NCBI GenBank assembly: GCA_000433175.1
Contig: HF986725.1
Span: 71,620 to 79,674 of the forward strand
Direction: 5' to 3'
Source of the DNA: Prevotella sp. CAG:1058
Lineage (GTDB): Bacteria; Bacteroidota; Bacteroidia; Bacteroidales; Bacteroidaceae
DNA length: 8,055 bases
Shown: piece by piece, positions 1 through 5,714 of the stretch
Numbering within the stretch: position 1 is the first letter of the stretch
Layout: each line of letters starts with the position of its first letter
Position numbers and translations under genes: made by a program
Notes under the pieces: model-generated
Database searches by the model: none
Seen by the model: only the letters and a program-made list of their open reading frames with translations
What the model was told of the DNA's origin: nothing

Positions 1-8
1 GCCAGCAA

Positions 9-41
9 ACGCCATGCGGCCGGAACAAGGCTGGATGGCGT
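9..41 (+). other. Strong stem-loop just upstream of metY
   Basis: Arms ACGCCAT (9-15) and ATGGCGT (35-41) pair perfectly. After one G/G mismatch, CGGCC (17-21) pairs with GGCTG (29-33, one G-U) around a 7-nt loop. No T-run follows, so it is not a clear intrinsic terminator. It may be the end of an upstream transcript, a leader structure for metY, or lie in the 3' end of an upstream gene: the two frames that stop at 54-56 and 59-61 could each be the tail of a truncated coding region. No promoter box was seen in 1-85. Confidence 0.4.
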
Positions 42-85
42 ACTGCTGCCGTATAAAATAGGTATTAAAAACAGGAAAGACCGAT

Positions 86-1369
86 ATGGAAAAGAAACTG
101 AAGACATCGACACTCTGCGTGCGCGGAGGGAGGAAACCAAAGAACGGCGAGCCAGTAGAGCCGCCCATCGTACAGTCAACAACGTTCAAATACGACGACA
201 GCGACGAAATGGGAATGCTCTTCGACCTGAAAAAGACAGGATACTTCTACACCCGCCTGCAGAACCCCACCAACGACGCCGTAGCCGAAAAGATAGCTGC
301 GCTTGAGGGAGGAGTGGGCGCAATGCTTACATCGTCAGGACAGGCAGCCAACTTCTACGCAGTGCTTAACATCTGCGAAGCAGGCGACCACATAGTAACA
401 TCCAACGAGATTTACGGCGGCACGTACAACCTGTTCGGCGTGACCATGAAGAAGATGGGCATCGACTGCACGTTCGTAAACCCGGAAGCAAGCGAGGAAG
501 AATTACAGAAAGCGTTCCGCCCTAACACCAAAGTGCTGTTCGGAGAAACCATATCGAACCCCGGATGCAAGGTTCTCGACATAGAGAAGTTCGCCCGGCT
601 GGCACACAAGAACGGCGTGCCGCTCATCATCGACAACACGTTCGCAACACCGGTGAACTGCCGACCGTTTGAATGGGGATGCGACATAGTGACCCACTCA
701 ACGACAAAATACATGGACGGACATGCCACACAGGTGGGCGGATGCGTAGTGGACAGCGGCAACTTCGACTGGGAGGCGCACGCCGGCAAGTTCCCCGGAC
801 TGACAACTCCGGACGACAGCTACCACGGACTTACATACACCAAGGCGTTCGGCAAGATGGCCTACATGACAAAACTCGTTGCCCAACTGATGCGCGACCT
901 AGGCTCCACACCGTCGCCACAGAACTCGTTCTACCTCAACCTCGGCCTCGAGACGTTGCACCTGCGCATTCAACGCCACTGCGAGAATGCACAACGCATA
1001 GCCGAATTCCTGCACGACGACCCGCACGTGGCATGGGTACGCTACTGCGGACTGAAAGACGACAGCAGCTATGAACTCGGACGCAAATACATGCCAAACG
1101 GCTCGTGCGGCGTAATGTCGTTCGGACTGAAGGGCGACCGCGACACCGCAGTAAAGTTCATGGACTCGCTCAAGCTGATAAACATAGCCACACACGTGGC
1201 CGACATACGCTCGTGCGTGCTTCACCCGGCAAGCCACACACACCGCCAGCTAAGCGACGAGCAGCTGCGCGAGGCAGGCATCGCCCCCGACCTAATAAGG
1301 CTGTCCGTAGGAATTGAAGACGTTGACGACCTGATTGACGACATCAAGCAGGCCCTTGAAACGCTTTAA
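86..1369 (+). CDS. metY: O-acetylhomoserine sulfhydrylase (aminocarboxypropyltransferase), PLP-dependent
   Basis: This 427-residue enzyme belongs to the Cys/Met-metabolism PLP family (fold type I). It is expected to make homocysteine from O-acetylhomoserine and sulfide in the cytosol, for methionine synthesis. Visible family signatures are the YFYTRLQNPT segment (53-62), the SSGQAA phosphate-binding turn (83-88), DNTFATP with the cofactor-contacting Asp183, and HSTTKYMDGH with Lys208 as Schiff-base lysine. GLETLHLRIQRHCENA and the C-terminal RLSVGIED, whose Arg should bind the substrate carboxylate, are also present. The length and the extended segment around 225-285 fit MetY better than the shorter MetB/MetC enzymes, though cystathionine gamma-synthase or methionine gamma-lyase activity cannot be excluded. 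The ATG follows AGGAAAG at a usable distance. Codons are strongly C-ended (aac, gac, ttc, tac), more so than in gdhA. Confidence 0.9.
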   Translation: MEKKLKTSTLCVRGGRKPKNGEPVEPPIVQSTTFKYDDSDEMGMLFDLKKTGYFYTRLQNPTNDAVAEKIAALEGGVGAMLTSSGQAANFYAVLNICEAGDHIVTSNEIYGGTYNLFGVTMKKMGIDCTFVNPEASEEELQKAFRPNTKVLFGETISNPGCKVLDIEKFARLAHKNGVPLIIDNTFATPVNCRPFEWGCDIVTHSTTKYMDGHATQVGGCVVDSGNFDWEAHAGKFPGLTTPDDSYHGLTYTKAFGKMAYMTKLVAQLMRDLGSTPSPQNSFYLNLGLETLHLRIQRHCENAQRIAEFLHDDPHVAWVRYCGLKDDSSYELGRKYMPNGSCGVMSFGLKGDRDTAVKFMDSLKLINIATHVADIRSCVLHPASHTHRQLSDEQLREAGIAPDLIRLSVGIEDVDDLIDDIKQALETL

Positions 1370-1377
1370 AAGATTCA

Positions 1378-1391
1378 GTACAGAACTGTAC
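1378..1391. repeat. Short perfect dyad after metY
   Basis: GTACAG-AA-CTGTAC is a perfect 14-bp inverted repeat 9 nt past the metY stop codon. The centre is too tight for a full hairpin (5 bp with a 4-nt loop at best) and no T-run follows, so it is more like a protein-binding palindrome than a terminator. It could be chance. Confidence 0.25.
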
Positions 1392-1449
1392 ACTTCATCC
1401 ATCCAATAAAAAGTCCAGGCATGACATAAATGGCTTGATACGCTCCATA

Positions 1450-1490
1450 AGTTCCAAGCATTGTGAAAAAAATGCAAAAAGTAAGGAACT
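1450..1490 (+). repeat. Nested stem-loop in the metY-gdhA spacer
   Basis: An outer stem AGTTCC (1450-1455) with GGAACT (1485-1490) encloses an inner stem GCATT (1458-1462) with AATGC (1471-1475). Both are perfect but the connecting segments are A-rich. Role unknown; it lies upstream of the gdhA promoter, so it belongs either to the metY 3' end or to upstream regulatory DNA. Confidence 0.3.
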
Positions 1491-1492
1491 AC

Positions 1493-1510
1493 AATCAAAT
1501 AACCTTGATT
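1493..1510 (+). terminator. Weak terminator-like hairpin or upstream gdhA site
   Basis: AATCAA (1493-1498) and TTGATT (1505-1510) form a 6-bp stem with a 6-nt loop, followed by TTCTTT. The stem is AT-only apart from one pair, so termination would be weak. It sits immediately upstream of the gdhA -33 element, where an activator could also bind. Confidence 0.25.
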
Positions 1511-1513
1511 TTC

Positions 1514-1545
1514 TTTGGAAGTTACATCAGAAAGCCATACTTTTG
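1514..1545 (+). promoter_or_regulatory. Bacteroidota-type promoter for gdhA
   Basis: TTTG at 1514-1517 (-33 element) is separated by exactly 20 bp from TACTTTTG at 1538-1545, a perfect TAnnTTTG -7 element. Transcription should start near 1551-1553, giving a leader of about 40 nt before the gdhA ATG. gdhA, and probably rlpA behind it, can therefore be expressed independently of metY. Confidence 0.75.
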
Positions 1546-1591
1546 TAAGCAGCAAAATAACATAATGTTAGTTTCTTAATACTCATATACT

Positions 1592-2935
1592 ATGGAATTA
1601 AACAAAATCATGCAGGACCTGGAGATGAAGCATCCGGGCGAGAAAGAGTACTTACAAGCCGTAAGGGAAGTCTTAGAATCAATTCAAGACACTTATAACC
1701 AGCATCCTGAATTCGAAAAAGCGAAAATCGTGGAGAGAATGGTTGAGCCGGAGCGTATAATCACATTCCGTGTGACTTGGGTTGACGACAAGGGCGAAGT
1801 ACAGAACAACCTCGGCTACCGAGTTCAGTTCAACAGCGCCATTGGCCCGTACAAAGGCGGCTTGCGCTTCCACCCGGCAGTGAATGTCTCAATGCTCAAG
1901 TTCCTCGGATTCGAACAGACATTCAAGAACGCACTCACAACTCTGCCCATGGGCGGTGGCAAAGGCGGTTCAGACTTCAACCCGGTTGGCAAGTCAAATG
2001 CCGAAATCATGCGTTTCTGCCAGGCCTTCATGCTTGAACTTTGGAAGAACATAGGACCTGATACAGATATCCCGGCAGGTGACGTCGGCGTTGGCGGACG
2101 TGAGATAGGCTTCCTTTACGGAATGTACAAAAAGCTTGCGCGCGAATATAACACAGGTGTCTTGACAGGAAAAGGCTCTACTTGGGGCGGTTCAATCCTC
2201 CGCCCGGAGGCTACTGGCTTCGGCGCACTCTATTTCACACAACACCTTCTGCACCATGCAGGCAAAGACATCAAGGGTCTGACAATAGCATTGTCTGGCT
2301 TCGGAAACGTAGCTTGGGGTGCTGCAACAAAGGCTGTTGAACTCGGTGCTAAAGTTATTGCAATATCTGGACCGGACGGCGTATGCGAGATACCTGAAGG
2401 CATAACAAAAGACATGATCGACTACATGTTGGAAATGCGCGCTTCAAACCGCAACCAGGTTTCAATGATGGCAGACAAATTCCCCGGCAAGGCAATATTC
2501 ACTCCTGGAAAGAAAGCATGGTCAGTTAAGTGTGACCTGGCACTTCCTTGCGCATTCCAGAACGAGCTGAACGGTGACGACGCTAAAGAACTTATCGCTA
2601 ACGGTACATGGTGCTGCTGCGAAGTTTCTAATATGGGATGTACGCCAGAAGCTATCCACGAATTCCAGTCTAACGGCATATTGTTCGCTCCTGGTAAGGC
2701 TGTTAATGCCGGTGGTGTTGCAACATCAGGTCTTGAAATGACCCAAAATGCAGCTCACCTGGGATGGGCGGCTGAAGAAGTTGACGCAAAACTCCACTTC
2801 ATCATGCGTAGCATCCATGAGGCTTGCGTTAAATACGGAACACAACCTGACGGAACTATCGACTACGTTAAAGGTGCAAACATCGCCGGTTTCATGAAAG
2901 TAGCACAAGCTATGCTTGAACAAGGCATAATCTAA
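1592..2935 (+). CDS. gdhA: NADP-type glutamate dehydrogenase
   Basis: This 447-residue enzyme matches the hexameric small-subunit glutamate dehydrogenases, which aminate 2-oxoglutarate to glutamate for ammonium assimilation. The substrate domain contains GPYKGGLRFHP (85-95, Lys88) and LPMGGGKGGSDFNP (118-131) with catalytic Lys124. PAGDVGVGGRE (161-171) supplies the proton-transfer Asp164. The coenzyme domain has the Rossmann turn GFGNVAWGA (236-244), and the end of beta-2 (ISGPDG) lacks an acidic residue at the usual NAD-selecting spot, which fits NADP use. The C-terminus retains KAVNAGGVATSGLEM and the ANIAGF segment. One oddity is that the usual E-G-A-N-M-P motif near the nicotinamide reads E-V-S-N-M-G (344-349), preceded by three cysteines (341-343). 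The second half uses more T-ended codons than metY, as in a highly expressed gene. Confidence 0.95.
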   Translation: MELNKIMQDLEMKHPGEKEYLQAVREVLESIQDTYNQHPEFEKAKIVERMVEPERIITFRVTWVDDKGEVQNNLGYRVQFNSAIGPYKGGLRFHPAVNVSMLKFLGFEQTFKNALTTLPMGGGKGGSDFNPVGKSNAEIMRFCQAFMLELWKNIGPDTDIPAGDVGVGGREIGFLYGMYKKLAREYNTGVLTGKGSTWGGSILRPEATGFGALYFTQHLLHHAGKDIKGLTIALSGFGNVAWGAATKAVELGAKVIAISGPDGVCEIPEGITKDMIDYMLEMRASNRNQVSMMADKFPGKAIFTPGKKAWSVKCDLALPCAFQNELNGDDAKELIANGTWCCCEVSNMGCTPEAIHEFQSNGILFAPGKAVNAGGVATSGLEMTQNAAHLGWAAEEVDAKLHFIMRSIHEACVKYGTQPDGTIDYVKGANIAGFMKVAQAMLEQGII

Positions 2936-2948
2936 GACCCGTTATTTA

Positions 2949-3491
2949 GTGAGAAACAGTATAATTCTAACAATTATATTTCTATTTATTGGCCAAACTT
3001 TTCTCTTTTCACAAGAGAAAGGTTTGGCCAGTTATTATTCTAACAGGATGCACGGCAGACGCATGAGCGACGGTTCACGATACCACCGCGACAGCCTTAC
3101 ATGCGCACATAAAAGCTATCCGCTCGGCACAATGCTCAAGGTCACAAACCTGAAAAACAAGAAAAGCGTTATAGTTAAGGTTACAGACCGCTGCGGAAGC
3201 CGCCGGATTATAGACCTATCATACGCTGCGGCAAAAGAAATCGGCATGATTACAGCCGGAGTCACTATGGTAAAGGTAGAAAAATACGAAGAAGATAGAG
3301 GCATTCCATACAGGAGGGAGAAACAGACTGAACTGCCAGAACTTGACTTTGAAATAACCGACAAGTCCAACGACTACACTCCTGAGTGGCAAAGAAACGA
3401 CAATAAGGAAAACGAAATAGAAAAGGATAACGGAAAAGAAACCAAAAACAAAAAAGCAAAAGAACCGAAGAGGCATAACAAAAAGCAATAG
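2949..3491 (+). CDS. RlpA-like secreted double-psi beta-barrel protein
   Basis: This 180-residue protein is predicted to be exported. Residues 1-21 form a hydrophobic signal sequence ending near FLFS/QEKG, with no lipobox cysteine, unlike many lipoprotein RlpA proteins. Residues 25-112 are an RlpA-like double-psi beta-barrel: GLASYY, HGRRMSDGSRY, LTCAHKSYPLGT, VTNLKNKKSVIVKVTDRCGS and RIIDLSYAAAKEIGM line up with the family. RlpA proteins bind or cleave peptidoglycan glycan strands lacking stem peptides. His54 and Asp80 occupy the conserved catalytic positions, but the usual Glu of the N-G-E-x-Y motif is Ser43, so activity is uncertain. Residues 140-180 are a highly charged Lys/Glu/Asn tail. 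The SPOR domain of Gram-negative RlpA is absent. GTG is the only plausible start; the first in-frame ATG (Met34) lies inside the domain. It begins 13 nt after gdhA, suggesting co-transcription. Confidence 0.8.
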   Translation: MRNSIILTIIFLFIGQTFLFSQEKGLASYYSNRMHGRRMSDGSRYHRDSLTCAHKSYPLGTMLKVTNLKNKKSVIVKVTDRCGSRRIIDLSYAAAKEIGMITAGVTMVKVEKYEEDRGIPYRREKQTELPELDFEITDKSNDYTPEWQRNDNKENEIEKDNGKETKNKKAKEPKRHNKKQ

Positions 3492-3530
3492 TTTTATACA
3501 GCAATAGTATTTAAATAGTATTTTATCTGT

Positions 3531-3566
3531 GCCTGCATGTACCATGCCTGCATATATACAGCCTGC
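3531..3566. repeat. GCCTGCAT short tandem repeat, 15-bp period
   Basis: GCCTGCAT occurs at 3531-3538 and 3546-3553, and GCCTGC at 3561-3566, each exactly 15 bp apart. The remaining bases of the units are poorly conserved. GCATG-TAC-CATGC (3535-3547) inside it can form a small hairpin. Function unknown. Confidence 0.4.
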
Positions 3567-3648
3567 CGAGAAAAACTTCCTGTCATTAACAAACACAACA
3601 ATCCACCGGCTGTAAAAAACATTTTACGACAAAATATGTAAACTTGCA

Positions 3649-3676
3649 CTGAACATAAGGATAAAATCATGTTCAG
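3649..3676. repeat. Perfect 8-bp inverted repeat in spacer
   Basis: CTGAACAT (3649-3656) and ATGTTCAG (3669-3676) are perfectly complementary across 12 nt. It could be an RNA stem-loop in the gdhA-rlpA 3' region or a dimeric protein site. No T-run follows on either strand. Confidence 0.4.
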
Positions 3677-3821
3677 CAGAAACCATTAACCCACACAAAA
3701 GAAACATCCTTTTACAGGCTTTTAACTAAATATCCAACCCACCGCAACAACTTTCCAAGTTCAAAATTCGCCTTTGCATATATTAAAAAGAGTTAATGAT
3801 TGAACTTATATTTAATATTAA

Positions 3822-3853
3822 TTTGGTTTATATTATAAACCATTTTATATTTG
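3822..3853 (+). promoter_or_regulatory. Bacteroidota-type promoter for the DUF2141/membrane-protein cluster
   Basis: TTTG at 3822-3825 and TATATTTG at 3846-3853 are perfect -33 and -7 elements with a 20-bp spacer. Transcription should start near 3859-3861, leaving a leader of about 90 nt before the ATG at 3953. It is the only good promoter seen ahead of the four plus-strand genes 3953-6002. Confidence 0.75.
3824..3842. promoter_or_regulatory. Operator-like dyad inside the promoter spacer
   Basis: TGGTTTAT-ATT-ATAAACCA is a perfect 8-bp-arm inverted repeat filling most of the gap between the -33 and -7 elements. This is the position where a dimeric repressor would block RNA polymerase. The winged-helix protein at 5715-6002 is the obvious candidate ligand, but that link is inference. 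Confidence 0.5.
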
Positions 3854-3871
3854 CATTGTATTCGAATGCAA
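3851..3871. promoter_or_regulatory. Second dyad over the -7 end and start site
   Basis: TTGCATT (3851-3857) and AATGCAA (3865-3871) are perfect inverted repeats separated by 7 nt. The dyad overlaps the last bases of the -7 element and the predicted start site. It could bind a regulator as DNA or form a hairpin in the first nucleotides of the RNA. Confidence 0.4.
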
Positions 3872-3880
3872 CCCCGTAAA

Positions 3881-3899
3881 GTTACAACTGCAGTGTAAC
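3881..3899. promoter_or_regulatory. Third dyad in the 5' leader
   Basis: GTTACA (3881-3886) and TGTAAC (3894-3899) flank 7 nt. Centres of the three dyads are about 28-29 bp apart. Arms differ in sequence from the first two, so they need not bind the same protein. Confidence 0.35.
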
Positions 3900-3952
3900 A
3901 TAAATGTGAATGAGACTGCTAAAGAAGTTACTAACCGACAAAACAAACAATT

Positions 3953-4345
3953 ATGAAAAAGACAATGTTAACCACGTCACTGCTGCTAGCTGCCCTTTTA
4001 TCATCTGTAACGGCCTCGGCACAGCAAGAAATTAAGCTCACTGTCAACAATATCCCAAACGACAAGGGAACAATCCTCATAGCAACAAAAAGCGGACAAT
4101 GGGCAAAAGCAAAAGCACAGAAAGGCAAAATTGAAACCATCTTGCACGATGTGCCTGAAGGAAAAGGCACGATATACGCATTCCACGACGAGAACGACAA
4201 CAAGAAACTCGACGAAAAGGACAACATCCCAGTAGAGTATTGTGCCTTCAGCGATTACGAAATAAGCGCTGGGAATAATAATATCAGCATCGAGCTTATA
4301 TACGTTCCAGACAAGATAATGGACAAACAAGAAGAAAACAAATGA
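3953..4345 (+). CDS. DUF2141 family exported protein
   Basis: This 130-residue protein has a clear signal peptide (MKK start, hydrophobic core 5-17, cleavage predicted after ASA at 21-23), so the mature part is periplasmic or outside the cell. The mature domain matches the small DUF2141 family found in Bacteroidota and some Proteobacteria: a beta-rich start (IKLTVNNI), GTIYAFHDENDNKKLD (72-87), then NIPVEYCAFSD (91-101). The acidic segment D79-E-N-D-N-K-K-L-D87 resembles a metal-binding loop of the EF-hand/dockerin kind, though this is a resemblance only. No function is established for the family. It is first in a run of same-strand genes behind a strong promoter, 92 nt before the first membrane protein. 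There is no Shine-Dalgarno sequence, only an A-rich leader, as is usual in this phylum. Confidence 0.85.
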   Translation: MKKTMLTTSLLLAALLSSVTASAQQEIKLTVNNIPNDKGTILIATKSGQWAKAKAQKGKIETILHDVPEGKGTIYAFHDENDNKKLDEKDNIPVEYCAFSDYEISAGNNNISIELIYVPDKIMDKQEENK

Positions 4346-4370
4346 CCGATAACCGACCGAAATACACCCT

Positions 4371-4393
4371 CCGGCCACAAATGTTCTGACCGG
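4371..4393 (+). other. Imperfect stem-loop between DUF2141 gene and membrane-protein gene
   Basis: CCGGCCA (4371-4377) pairs with TGACCGG (4387-4393) with one mismatch around a 9-nt loop. No T-run follows, so it may be an mRNA-processing or stability element rather than a terminator. No promoter box was found in 4346-4437, which supports transcription continuing from the DUF2141 gene. Confidence 0.3.
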
Positions 4394-4437
4394 TGGAATA
4401 ACTTAGAAATAATTTAACCCATTAAATTACAGCCAGT

Positions 4438-5040
4438 ATGGAAAACAACGAGAAACTGTCAGCGGAACAAAGCCTTAAAATTATAAGTGAAGCCATCGAA
4501 CAAAGCCGAAACGAAATAATGCAAAACGCAGGCGCGCCAATGGTGTTCTGGGGTGCGCTTACATGCGTAACATCAATCATTATATGGCTTCTTTGGACAG
4601 CAACTGACAATCCTTCATGGAACGCCCTTTGGTTCTTAATGGCAATAACAGGCTGGTCAATCATGACCGTAAAAATGAAAAAACAAAGAGGAAGGCCTTC
4701 AAACATCTTAAGTAAAATTCTCTGCGTGTCGTGGATGTCTTTCGGCCTGTTTGCAATGGTAACGGCAATACTCGGAACTATCTCACTAAACAGTCTCCAC
4801 TATGCCGGCAAACTGCCCATAGCATCAGTCCTAATACTCCTTCTTGGACTTACAGGCATGACCACAGGGCTCTTGCTACGCAACAAGATAATAGTCCTAC
4901 TGGCAATAATATCCATCTTTATCTCAAACTCGGCACTTATGCACCCGGGCCCGTATGATTGCATTGCTATTTGCGCGACTTCATTGATACTACTTATCAT
5001 ACCTGGAGTTATCATAAACAGAATTTACAAAAAAAGATAA
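4438..5040 (+). CDS. Hypothetical six-helix membrane protein (first tandem paralogue)
   Basis: I do not recognise a named function. The 200-residue protein begins with a soluble, helical, charged segment (MENNEKLSAEQSLKIISEAIEQSR, 1-24). About six hydrophobic segments follow, near 34-53, 61-78, 91-116, 126-147, 149-166 and 173-195, with a basic loop at 78-86 (KMKKQRGR) and a basic C-terminus (NRIYKKR). The N-terminal pattern is one I associate with Bacteroidota inner-membrane proteins encoded beside small winged-helix regulators, as here. It is paralogous to the next gene, with which it overlaps by one base (TAATG), so the two are almost certainly translated together. A sensory, anti-regulator or transport role is possible; nothing in the sequence decides. 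Confidence 0.8.
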   Translation: MENNEKLSAEQSLKIISEAIEQSRNEIMQNAGAPMVFWGALTCVTSIIIWLLWTATDNPSWNALWFLMAITGWSIMTVKMKKQRGRPSNILSKILCVSWMSFGLFAMVTAILGTISLNSLHYAGKLPIASVLILLLGLTGMTTGLLLRNKIIVLLAIISIFISNSALMHPGPYDCIAICATSLILLIIPGVIINRIYKKR

Positions 5041-5693
5041 TGGACATGGAAAACAACGAGCAACTTTCAGCCCAACAGAGCCTCAAGATAATAAGCGAGG
5101 CAATAGAGCAAAGCCGCAAGGACATGACGCACAGCTGCGGAAAGACACTGCTGATGTGGGGTACCATAATCTGCCTGACGGCAACAGTAATAGGCTTCCT
5201 ATGGAAACTTACAGGTTCATGGTACTGGAACTTCATGTGGCTGGTAATGGTTTTCGGCGGCCTGCTTGCCAACAGGAAGATAACCAGAAGCGAGAACATA
5301 GCCGGAACACCAAAAATGTTTGTCAACGACATGGTAAAAAATATCTGGAAAGCATTTGCGGTAACAGTCTTCATCGCCATACTTGCCGGTCCATTCTCCA
5401 TCTTCGACAGTGAGTCACAGAGCCACGAGCTACCTATAACAGCCACAATTATTATCTGTATCAGCCTTGCAGCATTCATTACAGGACTTGTGCTGAAAAG
5501 CAATACCATAATATTATGTAACTGCGCAGGCGCATACAGCAGCACAAGCGCGGCACTTGAAAGCAACGGAGCAATGGAAATGGCTGCCGTATTCATGGCC
5601 GGACTGATAATGATGGTGGTGCCGGCACTGATAATATTGTATAGAATGAAACGCGCAGGGGAAGGCGCGGCACAGGCAAAAAATAACGAGTAA
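5040..5693 (+). CDS. Hypothetical six-helix membrane protein (second tandem paralogue)
   Basis: The function is not known. The ATG at 5040-5042 overlaps the stop codon of the preceding gene (TAATG). A second ATG at 5046 gives MENNEQLSAQQSLKIISEAI, aligning exactly with the paralogue's start, so either may be used (217 or 215 residues). From Met5046, residues 1-24 match the paralogue at 22 of 24 positions, while the membrane part is much more diverged. Predicted membrane segments lie near 34-53, 61-76, 99-119, 129-150, 154-171 and 178-199, with a cytosolic-looking basic/alanine C-terminal tail (RMKRAGEGAAQAKNNE). The pair looks like a tandem duplication, and the products may form a heteromer. 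The winged-helix gene follows 21 nt later. Confidence 0.8.
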   Translation: MDMENNEQLSAQQSLKIISEAIEQSRKDMTHSCGKTLLMWGTIICLTATVIGFLWKLTGSWYWNFMWLVMVFGGLLANRKITRSENIAGTPKMFVNDMVKNIWKAFAVTVFIAILAGPFSIFDSESQSHELPITATIIICISLAAFITGLVLKSNTIILCNCAGAYSSTSAALESNGAMEMAAVFMAGLIMMVVPALIILYRMKRAGEGAAQAKNNE

Positions 5694-5704
5694 AAACGCT
5701 AACC

Positions 5705-5710
5705 AAGGAG
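5705..5710 (+). promoter_or_regulatory. Strong Shine-Dalgarno before the winged-helix gene
   Basis: AAGGAG lies 4 nt before the ATG at 5715. This is unusual here, since most starts in the window lack such a site, and it suggests the regulator is translated from its own ribosome entry rather than only by coupling. Confidence 0.55.
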
Positions 5711-5714
5711 AAAA

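Larger units (their letters stand above)
3492..3821. other. AT-rich spacer without a gene
   Basis: No coding region is convincing on either strand between rlpA and the next promoter. The stretch holds short direct repeats just after rlpA (AGCAATAGT at 3484 and 3500; AATAGTATTT at 3503 and 3514), a 15-bp-period repeat (3531-3566), a weak AT-rich hairpin GTAAAA/TTTTAC (3612-3617, 3622-3627) and an 8-bp inverted repeat (3649-3676). I see no classical terminator with a T-run for the gdhA-rlpA transcript. Confidence 0.5.

Noticed and set aside
1..61. 3' end of an upstream protein-coding gene
   Set aside because: Two frames end in stops (54-56, 59-61), but about 18 codons are too few to recognise a family, so no gene was called.
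3265..3596. Hydrophobic minus-strand open frames opposite rlpA
   Set aside because: They are shadows of the Lys/Glu-rich tail (A-rich codons read as Phe/Leu in reverse), with no promoter or family match.
4959..5039. Upstream in-frame start for the second membrane protein at 4959
   Set aside because: It would overlap the first gene by 82 bases and add 27 residues absent from the paralogue; the TAATG start at 5040 or the ATG at 5046 fits better.
5012..5596. A 194-codon open frame on the minus strand opposite the second membrane gene
   Set aside because: The hydrophobic translation mirrors membrane-protein codons on the other strand; the plus frame has a paralogue and translational coupling, this one has neither.
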